Source: an uncultured bacterium (GTDB lineage: Bacteria > Fidelibacterota > Marinisomatia > Marinisomatales > UBA1611). From it: DNA of 19,987 nt. Location of the stretch: positions 1 through 19,987 of the forward strand of contig CALKMQ010000044.1 of NCBI GenBank assembly GCA_938092125.1. The letters are read 5' to 3'. The position numbers were made by a program, and so were the translations under genes. Position 1 is the first letter of the stretch. Each line of letters starts with the position of its first letter. Below the pieces are notes generated by a model. That model did not search any database. It was not told the origin of the DNA and saw only the letters and a program-made list of their open reading frames with translations. Of this stretch, positions 1 to 8,771 are shown piece after piece.

Positions 1-155
1 TAGGTTGCCATTGATAAAGAACGTGGTGCCGGTATCTTTTCTTCTGAATAATTTGATGGTTTGTCGGATTTTACCTGCTTCTTGTCGCCAGTAGAACAAG
101 AGTAAATAAGTAAAATAATGGTAATATATACAACTTTAAATAATTTCATTTTCAT
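1..155 (-). CDS. Lipoprotein, N-terminal part only (gene runs off the left edge)
   Basis: Fifty-one codons are visible, starting at an ATG whose complement is at 153-155; a second in-frame ATG lies two codons later. The protein opens with charged MKMK, then a hydrophobic stretch (residues 5-17) and a lipobox-like I-Y-S-C with Cys20 as the likely lipidated residue. A hydrophilic Lys/Ser/Glu-rich linker follows, the usual look of a mature lipoprotein start. Function cannot be told from this fragment. No strong ribosome binding site is visible, only an AAGAAA-like stretch. It lies downstream of the beta-helix gene on the same strand but is separated from it by an intrinsic terminator, so it probably has its own promoter between 156 and 192. 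The reading frame and signal are seen; membrane anchoring is inferred. Confidence 0.6.
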   Translation of the reverse strand, partial: MKMKLFKVVYITIILLIYSCSTGDKKQVKSDKPSNYSEEKIPAPRSLSMAT

Positions 156-192
156 AAAAGTTTCTTGTAATAAAATATTAAAAATGGATAAT

Positions 193-226
193 AAAAAAAA
201 GGGGTAGTTGATTAAAACTACCCCTT
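193..226 (-). terminator. Rho-independent terminator of the beta-helix gene
   Basis: A perfect 11-bp inverted repeat pairs 199-209 with 216-226 around a 6-nt loop. Read on the minus strand, the stem is AAGGGGTAGTT with its complement and runs straight into a T tract (complement of the A run at 193-200). It sits about 30 bp past the stop codon of the minus-strand gene ending at 258, exactly where a terminator is expected. Confidence 0.88.
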
Positions 227-257
227 CAATTTAAACGATATAATAACGTTTAAGTTA

Positions 258-2246
258 TTACTTCATGAATGCCATCTTCTTCGTAACAGTTGAACTTCCA
301 TCTGTTAAAGTATAGAAGTAAATACCTGTAGAAGCAGATTGACCCATTTCATCAGTTCCATTCCAACGCAACTTGTAAGTACCAGCCAATTTAACACCGT
401 TAGCTAAAACTTTAACTTTCTGTCCAAGGACATTAAAAATCGTCAAGTTAACTGTTGATGTTTGAGCAATACTGAACTCAATCTCAGTTGTTGGATTAAA
501 CGGATTCGGATAATTCTGCTTTAGTGCAAACTCTTTTGGTAAAGCTGTTGAATTATCTGTACCTAATGTAACTGTAGACCAACGAGGATCTCCAATTGGG
601 CCACCAGTTGTACTATGCGTAGCAGCTGTAGAAACAGAGCTATAGCTAGCATTATAGTGCATAGGCCATTCAATCGTATTCATATTGCCATCATGCTCAT
701 ATGACCAGTTATTATTGGCACCAACCCCTTGAGTGGTTTGATCATCTCTGAAGTCCAATGTTCTTGCGAGCTGCTTTGTAATATACATCTCATCAAGCTG
801 CATTTGTAAGTCAGACCAGTTTAAAACGGCATTGTTTGTACTAGTAACTCCTATTCCGGCTGCGATTGTTGCTAAAGTAGAATCATCAGCCCAAACCATC
901 TGCTGAGCGGCGGTTAACATTGTGTCATGAACAGTAGTAGTAGTAGTACCGCCTGAACCAACATGTACAACTGTATCAGCTGGAGTAGTAACAAATATTG
1001 AATCAACACAACCAGAACCATCAGCTGCATAAGCAGAAGTGATAGTATCAAAAACAGCTGGCGTAATAGTCATTGAATCTGGTGTAACTGTAGTTACAGT
1101 CCAAGACCAAGGATTGTTTGCCATATTATTCATAAAGCCAGTTAATGCTGGACTCCATACGGCCGCATTGTTGCTCCAATTAATATTTCTATCATTCATA
1201 TTAACAACTTGACCATCTGACATAATATAAGTACCCGCGGTTACTTGTTGTGTATCAGCAGGTGTAGTAATAGTAGTAGTAATGACACACTGATCTGATG
1301 TATCAATTTGTACAACAGCAGGCGTAATATCTAGAAAGCCATCCGGGTTTACAATTCCTGCTTTTCTCAATGCCATTTGACCTACTCCGCCTTCCCACCA
1401 GACGCCCCAACCTGAAACATCATAGGTAGACTGACCGTAAGATTTTGTATTATAAAGAAGGTTGTTGGTAACCTGCAAGTTATTCTGTCCACGATACCAA
1501 ATCATATCCATAGCAACATTGGTAAATGTGTTATGATCAATGATTCCATGATCAACATGTTCGTATATTACTAGCGCTTCGCCAATAACCCCATCAACAG
1601 TATTTTGTCTAAATTCTAGTGTATCAATAGTACCCAACCAAGAACCGGCACCCCAAATTACACCACCATAAAACATTCCGCCTGGGCCATTAGTAAAAGC
1701 CTTAAAAACGGAATTAGTTATATGGAAATCTGTATTTTTTCCTAATGTGAAAAAAGCAAGATAATTAACATGCGAAACAATACAATTGTTCACGATGATT
1801 TTATTATCGGTTGATGTTGCGCCTGCGATTTGAAGTGAACCCTCTTCACCAGATGCGTAAGCGTTAAGAATGAGGTTCTCCAACTTCAATTCGGCACCTG
1901 CACCCACTAGTGTAAAAAACAGTCCGTTCTGATGTCCTAAAGCACCTTCAGCGTTAGCTAGAGGTTGGATGGTAACTGGTTTAATGTCAGCGCTTGCCGG
2001 AACTTCACCTATAATGTGAATTGCCTGACCAGCGTCAACCGGAATCATTTCCGATGTTAGCCATTTTCCGCCTGCGACTGATGGCAAGCTTAGTCTGTAA
2101 ACACCAGCTCCACCTGCTGTAATTGCTGCTTCAAGCTGTCCTGGCTGTGCGGCTGCATCCCAGACTACTTCAGTAGTATCTGCGAACAACGTTACAGAAG
2201 AAAAGGTAAGAGCAATTAAGCTATTTTTTAATAACGATTTTATCAT
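258..2246 (-). CDS. Secreted right-handed beta-helix protein with type IX secretion C-terminal tail
   Basis: A 662-residue exported protein. Residues 1-22 form a signal peptide (MIKSLLKN, hydrophobic core, cleavage likely after LFA). Residues about 100-290 hold successive short strands and Asn-rich turns (for example VNNCIVSHV, ITNSVF, IDHNTF, VTNNLLYNT), the pattern of a parallel beta-helix as in pectate-lyase-like or carbohydrate-binding proteins. Residues 310-450 are Thr/Val/Asp-rich and contain two related ITPAV...C...TTPADT segments. Residues 573-662 are a type IX sorting domain (NYPNPFNPTT, then a strand-rich FlgD-like fold ending KKMAFMK), so the protein should be surface-attached or released. 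A GGAG ribosome binding site at 2253-2256 supports the start. By eye it is richer in G+C than the operon beside it. I see no catalytic residues I can name; adhesion or polysaccharide binding is as likely as an enzyme. Confidence 0.85.
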   Translation of the reverse strand: MIKSLLKNSLIALTFSSVTLFADTTEVVWDAAAQPGQLEAAITAGGAGVYRLSLPSVAGGKWLTSEMIPVDAGQAIHIIGEVPASADIKPVTIQPLANAEGALGHQNGLFFTLVGAGAELKLENLILNAYASGEEGSLQIAGATSTDNKIIVNNCIVSHVNYLAFFTLGKNTDFHITNSVFKAFTNGPGGMFYGGVIWGAGSWLGTIDTLEFRQNTVDGVIGEALVIYEHVDHGIIDHNTFTNVAMDMIWYRGQNNLQVTNNLLYNTKSYGQSTYDVSGWGVWWEGGVGQMALRKAGIVNPDGFLDITPAVVQIDTSDQCVITTTITTPADTQQVTAGTYIMSDGQVVNMNDRNINWSNNAAVWSPALTGFMNNMANNPWSWTVTTVTPDSMTITPAVFDTITSAYAADGSGCVDSIFVTTPADTVVHVGSGGTTTTTVHDTMLTAAQQMVWADDSTLATIAAGIGVTSTNNAVLNWSDLQMQLDEMYITKQLARTLDFRDDQTTQGVGANNNWSYEHDGNMNTIEWPMHYNASYSSVSTAATHSTTGGPIGDPRWSTVTLGTDNSTALPKEFALKQNYPNPFNPTTEIEFSIAQTSTVNLTIFNVLGQKVKVLANGVKLAGTYKLRWNGTDEMGQSASTGIYFYTLTDGSSTVTKKMAFMK

Positions 2247-2387
2247 TCGTTACTCCTTCATGTTGTTTTTTTTATTAGTCTCTTAAACTTAAGATACTAT
2301 ATATTTATAGCATCTTACGAACCAAATTAGTGCTTCTTAACTATGTTCGTCAATACATTTATTAAAGCCATAAAAGCTTAAAATTTT
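2247..2387. promoter_or_regulatory. Divergent intergenic region with palindromic operator candidate
   Basis: This 141-bp gap must hold the promoters for the beta-helix gene (minus) and the long operon (plus). The dyad at 2291-2316 has 11-nt arms with one mismatch (AAGATACTATA, loop TATT, TATAGCATCTT). Immediately beside it, sharing bases, is TCTTAA-AC-TTAAGA at 2281-2294. A weak minus-strand sigma70-like promoter, TTGGTT (2320-2325) and TATAGT (2296-2301) with 18-bp spacing, would place its -10 box inside the dyad. No convincing plus-strand promoter is visible. The dyad is seen; operator function is inference. Confidence 0.35.
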
Positions 2388-4874
2388 ATGAAAACTAAAA
2401 TAGTTGAACGTTTAATCGAAGGATGGGAATTCAAGGAAGTCTCTTCAAAGACTTGGATGCTAGCTTCAGTACCTGGCTGCGTTCATACCGACCTCTACAA
2501 TAACAATAAAATAGTAGATCCCTTCGTTGGAACCAATGAAATTGATCTCCAGTGGATAGGGAATAAAAGTTGGATTTATAGAACAAAATTTAAAATCGAC
2601 ATAAACCTTCTTGAGATGGAAACTATTTTTTTGAATTTTCTAGGATTAGATACATACGCTAAGGTCAGTCTAAACAATGTAAACATTTTAGACGCTGATA
2701 ATATGTTTCGTGCATGGGAAGTCAACGTTAAAGAAATAATTACAGAAAATGAAAATGAACTCATAATTAAATTTGATTCTCCAATTGAAAAAATCTTGCC
2801 TTTAATGAAGTCAATTGATTACGAGTTGCCTGCGGATAATGATCAGATAAAAAAAACCAGTCCGTACACACGTAAGGCTCCCTACCATTACGGTTGGGAT
2901 TGGGGACCAAGCTTTGCAACCTCCGGAATTTGGCAAAACATAGAATTGATTGGTTATAATTCTTTTACAATTAAAGATTTGTTTATTAATCAAATGAAAA
3001 CCGATAAAATAAGTTCAATGATAGAGTGTAACGTTTTTGTTCACTCAGAGCGCAGATGTAAAGCTGACCTATTGATCAAGGAACAAAAAAGTAATATAAA
3101 CATTGTAAAGTCTATCGATTTATCTCCTGGAATTAATCAAATAAAAAAAATTGTTGAAATATTCAAACCTGATCTTTGGTGGCCGATTGGTCATGGCCAG
3201 CAAAATATGTACGAATTTAATGTAAAAGTGGAATCGGTTGATCACTATGACTCCATTAAACAACGAGTTGGCTTGAGAGATTTTAAAGTTGAACAAAAAA
3301 TAGATAAAAAAGGATCTAGTTTTACATTTGTTGTCAATGGTAAACCGATTTTTTCAAAAGGAGCGAATTGGATTCCAGCAGATTCTTTTACAACCAGATT
3401 AACTAAAAAAAATTATTATAGATTATTAAAAAGCGCGGTTGATGCAAATATGAATACACTTCGAGTGTGGGGTGGCGGGATATATGAAAGTGATGATTTT
3501 TATGATTTATGTGACGAAATGGGATTAATTGTTTGGCAGGATTTCATGTTCGCATGCACACTTTACCCTGGAGATAAAGATTTTTTAGAAAGCGTTAGAG
3601 GGGAAGCAGAATATCAAGTTTCTAGATTAAGAAATCACCCTTCAATAGGTTTATGGTGTGGGAATAATGAAATTGCGTGGGCTTGGCATAATTGGGGCTG
3701 GAAAGATAGATTTCCTGAACAACTTTATTACAGCGATTATAAATCGTTATTCCATAATGTTTTGCCGAGTGTTTGTAATGATCTCGATCCCAATCGTTTA
3801 TATTGGCCTTCTTCGCCTGGAGATAGTGATATGCTACCAACTGTTGGGCAGCAATTTGGTAGTGGTGATAATCATTACTGGGGTGTGTGGCATAGCGGAG
3901 ACAAATTTGTTGCATTCCAAAGCAATATTGGGCGCTTTATGTCAGAATTTGGCATGCAATCTTTTCCAGATTTAAAAACTATAGACTATTTTTGCGAAGA
4001 TGAAGATCAAAGTATTAATTCAACAGTCATAAAACAACATCAAAAAGCATCCTTAGGAAACGATAATGTTATGAAATACATCCTAATGTATTTTAAACTA
4101 CCAAAAGACTTTTACGCATTCGTTATGTCAAGTCAGATTATGGCTGGTGAAGCTATAAAAATAGCTGCAGAGGCGCATAGAAGGAATATGCCTTACTGCA
4201 TGGGTTCATTATATTGGCAATTAAACGATTGCTGGCCTGGAGCATCTTGGTCATCTTTAGATTACTTCGGTAACTGGAAAGCATTGCATTACTACGCAAA
4301 AGAATTTTTTAAACCTCTTTTGATTTCATTTGAAGAAAAAGAAGAGTGTGTGAACGTATATATTGTTAATGACGGCGACATTATAAATAATGCATTAATA
4401 TTTTTTGAGGTGCGCAATTTTAATAATGTAGTTGAATACAGTCATGATTTACCTTTGGATATTAATCCTAATGAAACAAAAAAGATTTTTTTTGAAAAAA
4501 AGAAAGTCTTATTTCCAAAAAGTAAAAAGAATAATATTTTACTAAGAGCTAAGATAGTTTTGAATGATGAAACTATTTCTTTAAGCGATTATGTTTTTGA
4601 TAGTCCAAAAAATTTGAAGCTTCCGAAGCAAAATTTTTCTACGATCGTAGAAAAATTTGGAAATAAAATTAAAATTAAAATTAATTCTAAATCGTTCTTG
4701 TATAAATTTTATGTTCTTTGTTGCAATGATGCGGGTCGATTTGATGATAACTATTTTAATATGCTTCCTGGCGAAGAAAAAATGATCCTGTTTTTTCCAT
4801 CGATTAATTTAAAAGATAATATAAATTTTGAGCCAAAATTCACCTTTAATAGTGTTGAAGGCTTAAGTAATTAA
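2388..4874 (+). CDS. Beta-mannosidase, glycoside hydrolase family 2
   Basis: Hydrolyses terminal beta-D-mannosyl residues from beta-mannan oligosaccharides or from the Man-beta-1,4-GlcNAc core of N-glycans. At 828 residues it has the family length. It shows the N-terminal sugar-binding sandwich (start to about 190, with YHYGWDWGP at 166-174), the immunoglobulin-like domain, and a TIM barrel from about 310. RVWGGGIYES begins at residue 359, the acid/base Glu428 lies in GNNE, and the nucleophile Glu520 in SEFGMQS; the 92-residue spacing fits family 2 mannosidases. QLNDCWPGASW at 611-621 is a typical mannosidase signature. There is no signal peptide, so it should act in the cytoplasm on imported oligosaccharides. 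It leads the operon and stands 17 bp before the esterase gene. Beta-mannosidase is preferred over beta-galactosidase or glucuronidase because of these motifs. Confidence 0.92.
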   Translation: MKTKIVERLIEGWEFKEVSSKTWMLASVPGCVHTDLYNNNKIVDPFVGTNEIDLQWIGNKSWIYRTKFKIDINLLEMETIFLNFLGLDTYAKVSLNNVNILDADNMFRAWEVNVKEIITENENELIIKFDSPIEKILPLMKSIDYELPADNDQIKKTSPYTRKAPYHYGWDWGPSFATSGIWQNIELIGYNSFTIKDLFINQMKTDKISSMIECNVFVHSERRCKADLLIKEQKSNINIVKSIDLSPGINQIKKIVEIFKPDLWWPIGHGQQNMYEFNVKVESVDHYDSIKQRVGLRDFKVEQKIDKKGSSFTFVVNGKPIFSKGANWIPADSFTTRLTKKNYYRLLKSAVDANMNTLRVWGGGIYESDDFYDLCDEMGLIVWQDFMFACTLYPGDKDFLESVRGEAEYQVSRLRNHPSIGLWCGNNEIAWAWHNWGWKDRFPEQLYYSDYKSLFHNVLPSVCNDLDPNRLYWPSSPGDSDMLPTVGQQFGSGDNHYWGVWHSGDKFVAFQSNIGRFMSEFGMQSFPDLKTIDYFCEDEDQSINSTVIKQHQKASLGNDNVMKYILMYFKLPKDFYAFVMSSQIMAGEAIKIAAEAHRRNMPYCMGSLYWQLNDCWPGASWSSLDYFGNWKALHYYAKEFFKPLLISFEEKEECVNVYIVNDGDIINNALIFFEVRNFNNVVEYSHDLPLDINPNETKKIFFEKKKVLFPKSKKNNILLRAKIVLNDETISLSDYVFDSPKNLKLPKQNFSTIVEKFGNKIKIKINSKSFLYKFYVLCCNDAGRFDDNYFNMLPGEEKMILFFPSINLKDNINFEPKFTFNSVEGLSN

Positions 4875-4882
4875 TAATAATT

Positions 4883-4886
4883 GGAG
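4883..4886 (+). promoter_or_regulatory. Ribosome binding site deciding the esterase start
   Basis: GGAG lies only 2 nt before a GTG at 4889 but 5 nt before the ATG at 4892. The ATG is therefore the more likely start. Confidence 0.6.
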
Positions 4887-4891
4887 ATGTG

Positions 4892-5581
4892 ATGACGTTA
4901 GAAAATGACATAAGAATGGATAGGTTAGACAAAACAAAAGAGGCCGCTACGAAAGTTAATGAATCGCTAGATTGGCCAAATCTCATAAAATTCAGAAAAG
5001 AAAATGATGAGATTAGAAAGACTGGTTTGAAAGTTAAAATTGTATTTATGGGTGATTCGATTACTGAGGGTTGGTCATTAAGTGACCCCAATTTTTTTAA
5101 AAAGAACAGTTTTGTTAATCGTGGTATTGGAGGTCAAACTTCACCACAAATGCTATTAAGATTTAAACAAGACGCAATTCATCTTAGTCCTAATATGGTA
5201 ATAATAAATGCTGGAACAAATGATATAGCAGAAAATACTGGTCCATCAACTACACAAATGATAATTGACAACATAACATCAATGGCCGAAATTTGTATGA
5301 AAAATAATATTGCTGTTGCTCTTTCTACTATTCTTCCGGTCTTTAAATATTCTTGGAATGAAAATATTATAAATGTTCCAGAGAAAATTTCTAATGTAAA
5401 TAGGAACCTTAAAAAATACTCGAAAGATAACAATATACAGTTTATTGATTATTATTCCTCTATGGTAAATGAGCAAAAAGGTCTGATGTCTGCATATGGC
5501 AGTGATGGTGTTCACCCAACAAAAGAAGGTTATAATGTAATGGCTGATATTTTAAGAAATACAATTTCAGGAGTTCAATGA
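4892..5581 (+). CDS. SGNH/GDSL-family hydrolase (probable carbohydrate or acyl esterase)
   Basis: A 229-residue enzyme of the SGNH hydrolase superfamily, which removes acetyl or other acyl groups through a serine nucleophile. The conserved blocks are in order: GDSITEG with Ser56 (block I), NRGIGGQT near residues 76-83 (block II), GTND with Asn110 (block III) and DGVHP with Asp205 and His208 (block V). The length fits single-domain members. No signal peptide is present, so it should act in the cytoplasm. It sits between the mannosidase and a sugar-binding protein and overlaps the latter by 4 bp, so deacetylating imported manno-oligosaccharides is a reasonable reading; the true substrate is not visible. 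A GTG three bases upstream would add one residue. Confidence 0.88.
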   Translation: MTLENDIRMDRLDKTKEAATKVNESLDWPNLIKFRKENDEIRKTGLKVKIVFMGDSITEGWSLSDPNFFKKNSFVNRGIGGQTSPQMLLRFKQDAIHLSPNMVIINAGTNDIAENTGPSTTQMIIDNITSMAEICMKNNIAVALSTILPVFKYSWNENIINVPEKISNVNRNLKKYSKDNNIQFIDYYSSMVNEQKGLMSAYGSDGVHPTKEGYNVMADILRNTISGVQ

Positions 5582-6687
5582 ATTTTCAATTGATTGCTAA
5601 AATTTGTTTTTTATCGATTTTATTTATTTCTACATCCTTTTGTCAAGGGTTTTGGGGCAATGAATTTCCTGAAGGAAAAATTGAATACAAACCGAAGACA
5701 TATGTTTGTTACAAAACTGTTCAGCCCGTTATACTTGACGGTAAAATTACTGAAAGAGCATGGGCAAATGTTCCATGGACAGATTCTTTTGTTGATATTG
5801 AAGGTCATTTAAAACCGAAGCCGTATAACGATACGAAAGTAAAAATGCTTTGGGATTTGAATTATTTTTATTTCGCTGTCTATATGAAAGATCCACATGT
5901 TTGGGCTACTATTAAAGAACGCGATGCTGTAATCTATAAAGATAATGACTTTGAGATATTTTTAGATCCAGATGGAGATACTCATAATTATTATGAACTC
6001 GAGGTCAATGCACTTGGCACAGAGTGGGATTTATTAATTACTAAGCCTTATCATGATGGTGGAAAAGTAGCGTTAGATTCTTGGGACATTCCTGATTTAA
6101 TCACAAATGTTCACATTGATGGGACGTTGAATAATCCTTCGGACCTCGATAGTGGCTGGAGTGTTGAAATCGCGATTCCTTGGAAAACTTTTATCGGAAA
6201 TTATCGCTCTAATAATGCACCAAAAGATGGTGAGCAATGGAAAGTTAATTTTAGCAGAGTTCACTGGGAAACGAATATTATTAATTCAAAATATGTAAAA
6301 ACTGAGAGGCCTGAATATAATTGGGTCTGGTCACCTCAGGGTATAATATATATGCACATGCCCGATCTTTGGGGCTTGGTACAATTTACAGAAACTACCA
6401 TTGATGAAAAGATTGTAGAGTTTAAATATAGTAAAATTGATAAAATAAAATGGAGTCTAAGGCAGCTATACTATAAGCAGCGAAATTATTTTTTTGCGAA
6501 TCAAAAATATTCTGATTCAATTAGAGAATTAAATTTCTTTAAAGATTCAAAACTGAAAAAAACACCCTTTAATGGAGTTTCTTGGCCACCAAAAATTACA
6601 TTAACACCCTCAGGCTGGGAAGCTTTAGTAACATGGGAAAATAAAAATATTATCATTCGCAAGGATGGAAGGGTGTGGGTTGAATGA
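5578..6687 (+). CDS. Exported CBM9-like carbohydrate-binding protein
   Basis: A 369-residue protein with a signal peptide (about residues 1-22, ending STSFC before QGFW; the residue before Cys is Phe, so a lipobox is unlikely). Residues about 45-280 match the carbohydrate-binding family 9-like / DOMON-type sandwich: VILDGKITERAWANVPW near the start, TKVKMLWDLNYFYFAVYMKDPHV, DNDFEIFLDPDGDTHNYYELEVNALG, and GWSVEIAIPW. The last 80 residues are a Trp/Lys-rich tail (QLYYKQRNYFF) found in members of this group. It likely binds sugars at the cell surface or in the periplasm and may present them to the symporter. AGGAG at 5569-5573 supports the start. Four-bp ATGA overlaps link it to both neighbours. 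It shows no catalytic motif I recognise. Confidence 0.82.
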   Translation: MNFQLIAKICFLSILFISTSFCQGFWGNEFPEGKIEYKPKTYVCYKTVQPVILDGKITERAWANVPWTDSFVDIEGHLKPKPYNDTKVKMLWDLNYFYFAVYMKDPHVWATIKERDAVIYKDNDFEIFLDPDGDTHNYYELEVNALGTEWDLLITKPYHDGGKVALDSWDIPDLITNVHIDGTLNNPSDLDSGWSVEIAIPWKTFIGNYRSNNAPKDGEQWKVNFSRVHWETNIINSKYVKTERPEYNWVWSPQGIIYMHMPDLWGLVQFTETTIDEKIVEFKYSKIDKIKWSLRQLYYKQRNYFFANQKYSDSIRELNFFKDSKLKKTPFNGVSWPPKITLTPSGWEALVTWENKNIIIRKDGRVWVE

Positions 6688-8756
6688 ACTTATCGTTTAT
6701 TGATTGGATGATTGTAATAATTATTCTTGGTGGTATGATTTACTCTGTTAATCTAACCAAAGGATTAATGAAAAGTGTAAGCGATTTTTTATCTGCTGGT
6801 AGAACAGCTGGCAGGTATGTTTTATCTATTTCAAGTGGCGTAGCGGGTCTAGGTGCTATTTCTATTGTGATGTTTTTAGAAATGGGATATGTCGCAGGAT
6901 TTTCATTATCATGGTGGGGTTTAAGCCAAGGTATAATTCTTTTAGCTATTACGATGTCTGGATGGGTGATTTATCGTTTCAGGATGACTCGAAGTCTCAC
7001 GTTAGCTCAGTTTTTTGAAAAAAGATATAGTCGAAAATTTAGAATATTTGCAGGCCTAGTTGCTTTTTTTGCTGGCCTCATTAATTTTGGAATATTTCCT
7101 GCGGTTGGGGCACAGTTTTTTATAAACTTTTGTGGCTTGCCTGATTCTTTTTTAGGTATTCCAATGTACCCACTAGTAATGATAGTACTGCTAGGGGTCG
7201 CATTGTATTTTGTCTACACTGGTGGTCAAATAGCTGTAATAATAGCTGATTTTTTTCAAGGTGTTTTTGTTACGATTATATTGTTTATTATTACTTTGTA
7301 TTTGCTTTTTAGTATTGGTTGGGACCAGGTTTCTGATTCGTTGCAAAATACACCTATAAAACTGGCAAAAGAAGAAATTCAGGTTCTTAAAGGTGATGCG
7401 TCTTTTCAGTTGTTATCCCAAGAAGAACAAACATTACAAACTGATGAAATTAATGTAAAATATGAAAATTCTTCTCGCATAAATCCATTTAAAACTAGTC
7501 ATGTTGAAGATTTTAATTTTTGGTATTTCCTTATAGGTATTATTGGCGTAATGTATGGTGCTTTAAGCTGGCAAGGGTCCCAAGGCTATAATTCATCAGC
7601 AAAAAATGCTCATGAGGCTAAAATGGGGGTTGTTTTAGCTGGATGGAGAGGGATTCCTCAGGCAATGTTTACGTTCTTAGTGCCTGTTCTAGTCTATGTT
7701 TTAATGAATCACCCTGAATATACGCACATAGCCGATTCTGTTAATGCTTCGCTTGCCTCTTTATCTTCAGATACTTTAAAAGGTCAAATGAGAGCTCCTT
7801 TTGTACTATCTGAAATATTACCTGTTGGATTAATTGGTGCATTCGCGGCCTTGATGCTTGCTGCTTTTATCAGTACACATGACACGTACTTGCATTCATG
7901 GGGTTCTATATTTATTCAAGATGTCATTATGCCTTTCCGAAAAAAGCCATTTGATAAAGAAACCCATATAAAAGTTTTAAGATATTCTATTTTTGGAGTT
8001 GCTGTTTTTATATTCCTATTTAGCTTACTCTTTAGTCAGAGTCAAAAGATTGCACTTTACTTTGCGATTACTGCTGCTATTTTTGCTGGAGGATGTGGTG
8101 CTGTAATTATTGGTGGTTTGTATTGGAATAAAGGTACAACAGCGGCTGCTTGGACCGCAATGATAATTGGAGCTGTAATTGGGGTTTCCGGTACACTGAT
8201 CAAGCAAATTTCTGATATCTGGTTACTAGACGTAAGTAGTTATAGTCAGCTAAAAACTATTTTAATATTTTTAAAAAATATTAATGGTCAAGAATACTGG
8301 GGCCTGGGTATGGCCTCTTCATCGATATCTTACATCGTAGTATCTCTTTTATTCCCTGAAAAACCAGTAAATATGGATAAGTTATTAAAAAGAGGGAAAT
8401 ATAGCATTGATGGAGAAGTTAATGTGGTCGATGAGCAAGTTAAGATAGGTTGGAAGATTTTTGGAATGGGAAAAGAATTCACTAAGAATGATAAACTAAT
8501 TTACATTCTTAATTATGCATGGACTGGATTCTGGACCTTGGTGTTTATTATTGGAACAGTTTATAATTTATCAAACCCTGTCAGTGACGATGCTTGGATG
8601 AAATTCTGGGAGTATTATATTTACATTCATCTAATACTCTCAGGAATTGTTTTAATATGGTTCACTCTAGGAGGGTTTTACGATCTAAAAAGCATGATAA
8701 ATGCTTTAAAATCTGATGTAAGAGATCATGGAGATGATGGCTGGGTAGACAGCTAA
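6684..8756 (+). CDS. Sodium:solute symporter (SSS family), probable sugar importer
   Basis: A 690-residue inner-membrane transporter of the sodium:solute symporter family, which couples sodium entry to uptake of sugars or other small solutes. Many hydrophobic segments run through the protein. Family features include FLSAGRTAGRYVLSISSGVAGLGAIS early on, the TLAQFFEKRYSRKFRIFAG loop, FVYTGGQIAVIIADFFQG, and a conserved LMLAAFISTHDTYLHSWGS helix pair. A hydrophilic, Gln/Glu-rich insert lies at about residues 215-270. The C-terminal extension carries two more helices and ends DVRDHGDDGWVDS, like symporters found in glycan-use loci of related phyla. Its place directly after a sugar-binding protein and in one operon with a mannosidase suggests manno-oligosaccharide or mannose uptake; the substrate is inference. 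Confidence 0.88.
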   Translation: MNLSFIDWMIVIIILGGMIYSVNLTKGLMKSVSDFLSAGRTAGRYVLSISSGVAGLGAISIVMFLEMGYVAGFSLSWWGLSQGIILLAITMSGWVIYRFRMTRSLTLAQFFEKRYSRKFRIFAGLVAFFAGLINFGIFPAVGAQFFINFCGLPDSFLGIPMYPLVMIVLLGVALYFVYTGGQIAVIIADFFQGVFVTIILFIITLYLLFSIGWDQVSDSLQNTPIKLAKEEIQVLKGDASFQLLSQEEQTLQTDEINVKYENSSRINPFKTSHVEDFNFWYFLIGIIGVMYGALSWQGSQGYNSSAKNAHEAKMGVVLAGWRGIPQAMFTFLVPVLVYVLMNHPEYTHIADSVNASLASLSSDTLKGQMRAPFVLSEILPVGLIGAFAALMLAAFISTHDTYLHSWGSIFIQDVIMPFRKKPFDKETHIKVLRYSIFGVAVFIFLFSLLFSQSQKIALYFAITAAIFAGGCGAVIIGGLYWNKGTTAAAWTAMIIGAVIGVSGTLIKQISDIWLLDVSSYSQLKTILIFLKNINGQEYWGLGMASSSISYIVVSLLFPEKPVNMDKLLKRGKYSIDGEVNVVDEQVKIGWKIFGMGKEFTKNDKLIYILNYAWTGFWTLVFIIGTVYNLSNPVSDDAWMKFWEYYIYIHLILSGIVLIWFTLGGFYDLKSMINALKSDVRDHGDDGWVDS

Positions 8757-8771
8757 GGAGAAAATAATCAC

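Noticed and set aside
3622..3975. Open frames of about 100 codons on both strands inside the mannosidase gene
   Set aside because: They overlap the GH2 catalytic region in other frames, show no family motif and have no ribosome binding site; shadows of the real gene.
4889..4891. GTG start for the esterase
   Set aside because: Only 2 nt after GGAG; the adjacent ATG at 4892 has better spacing.
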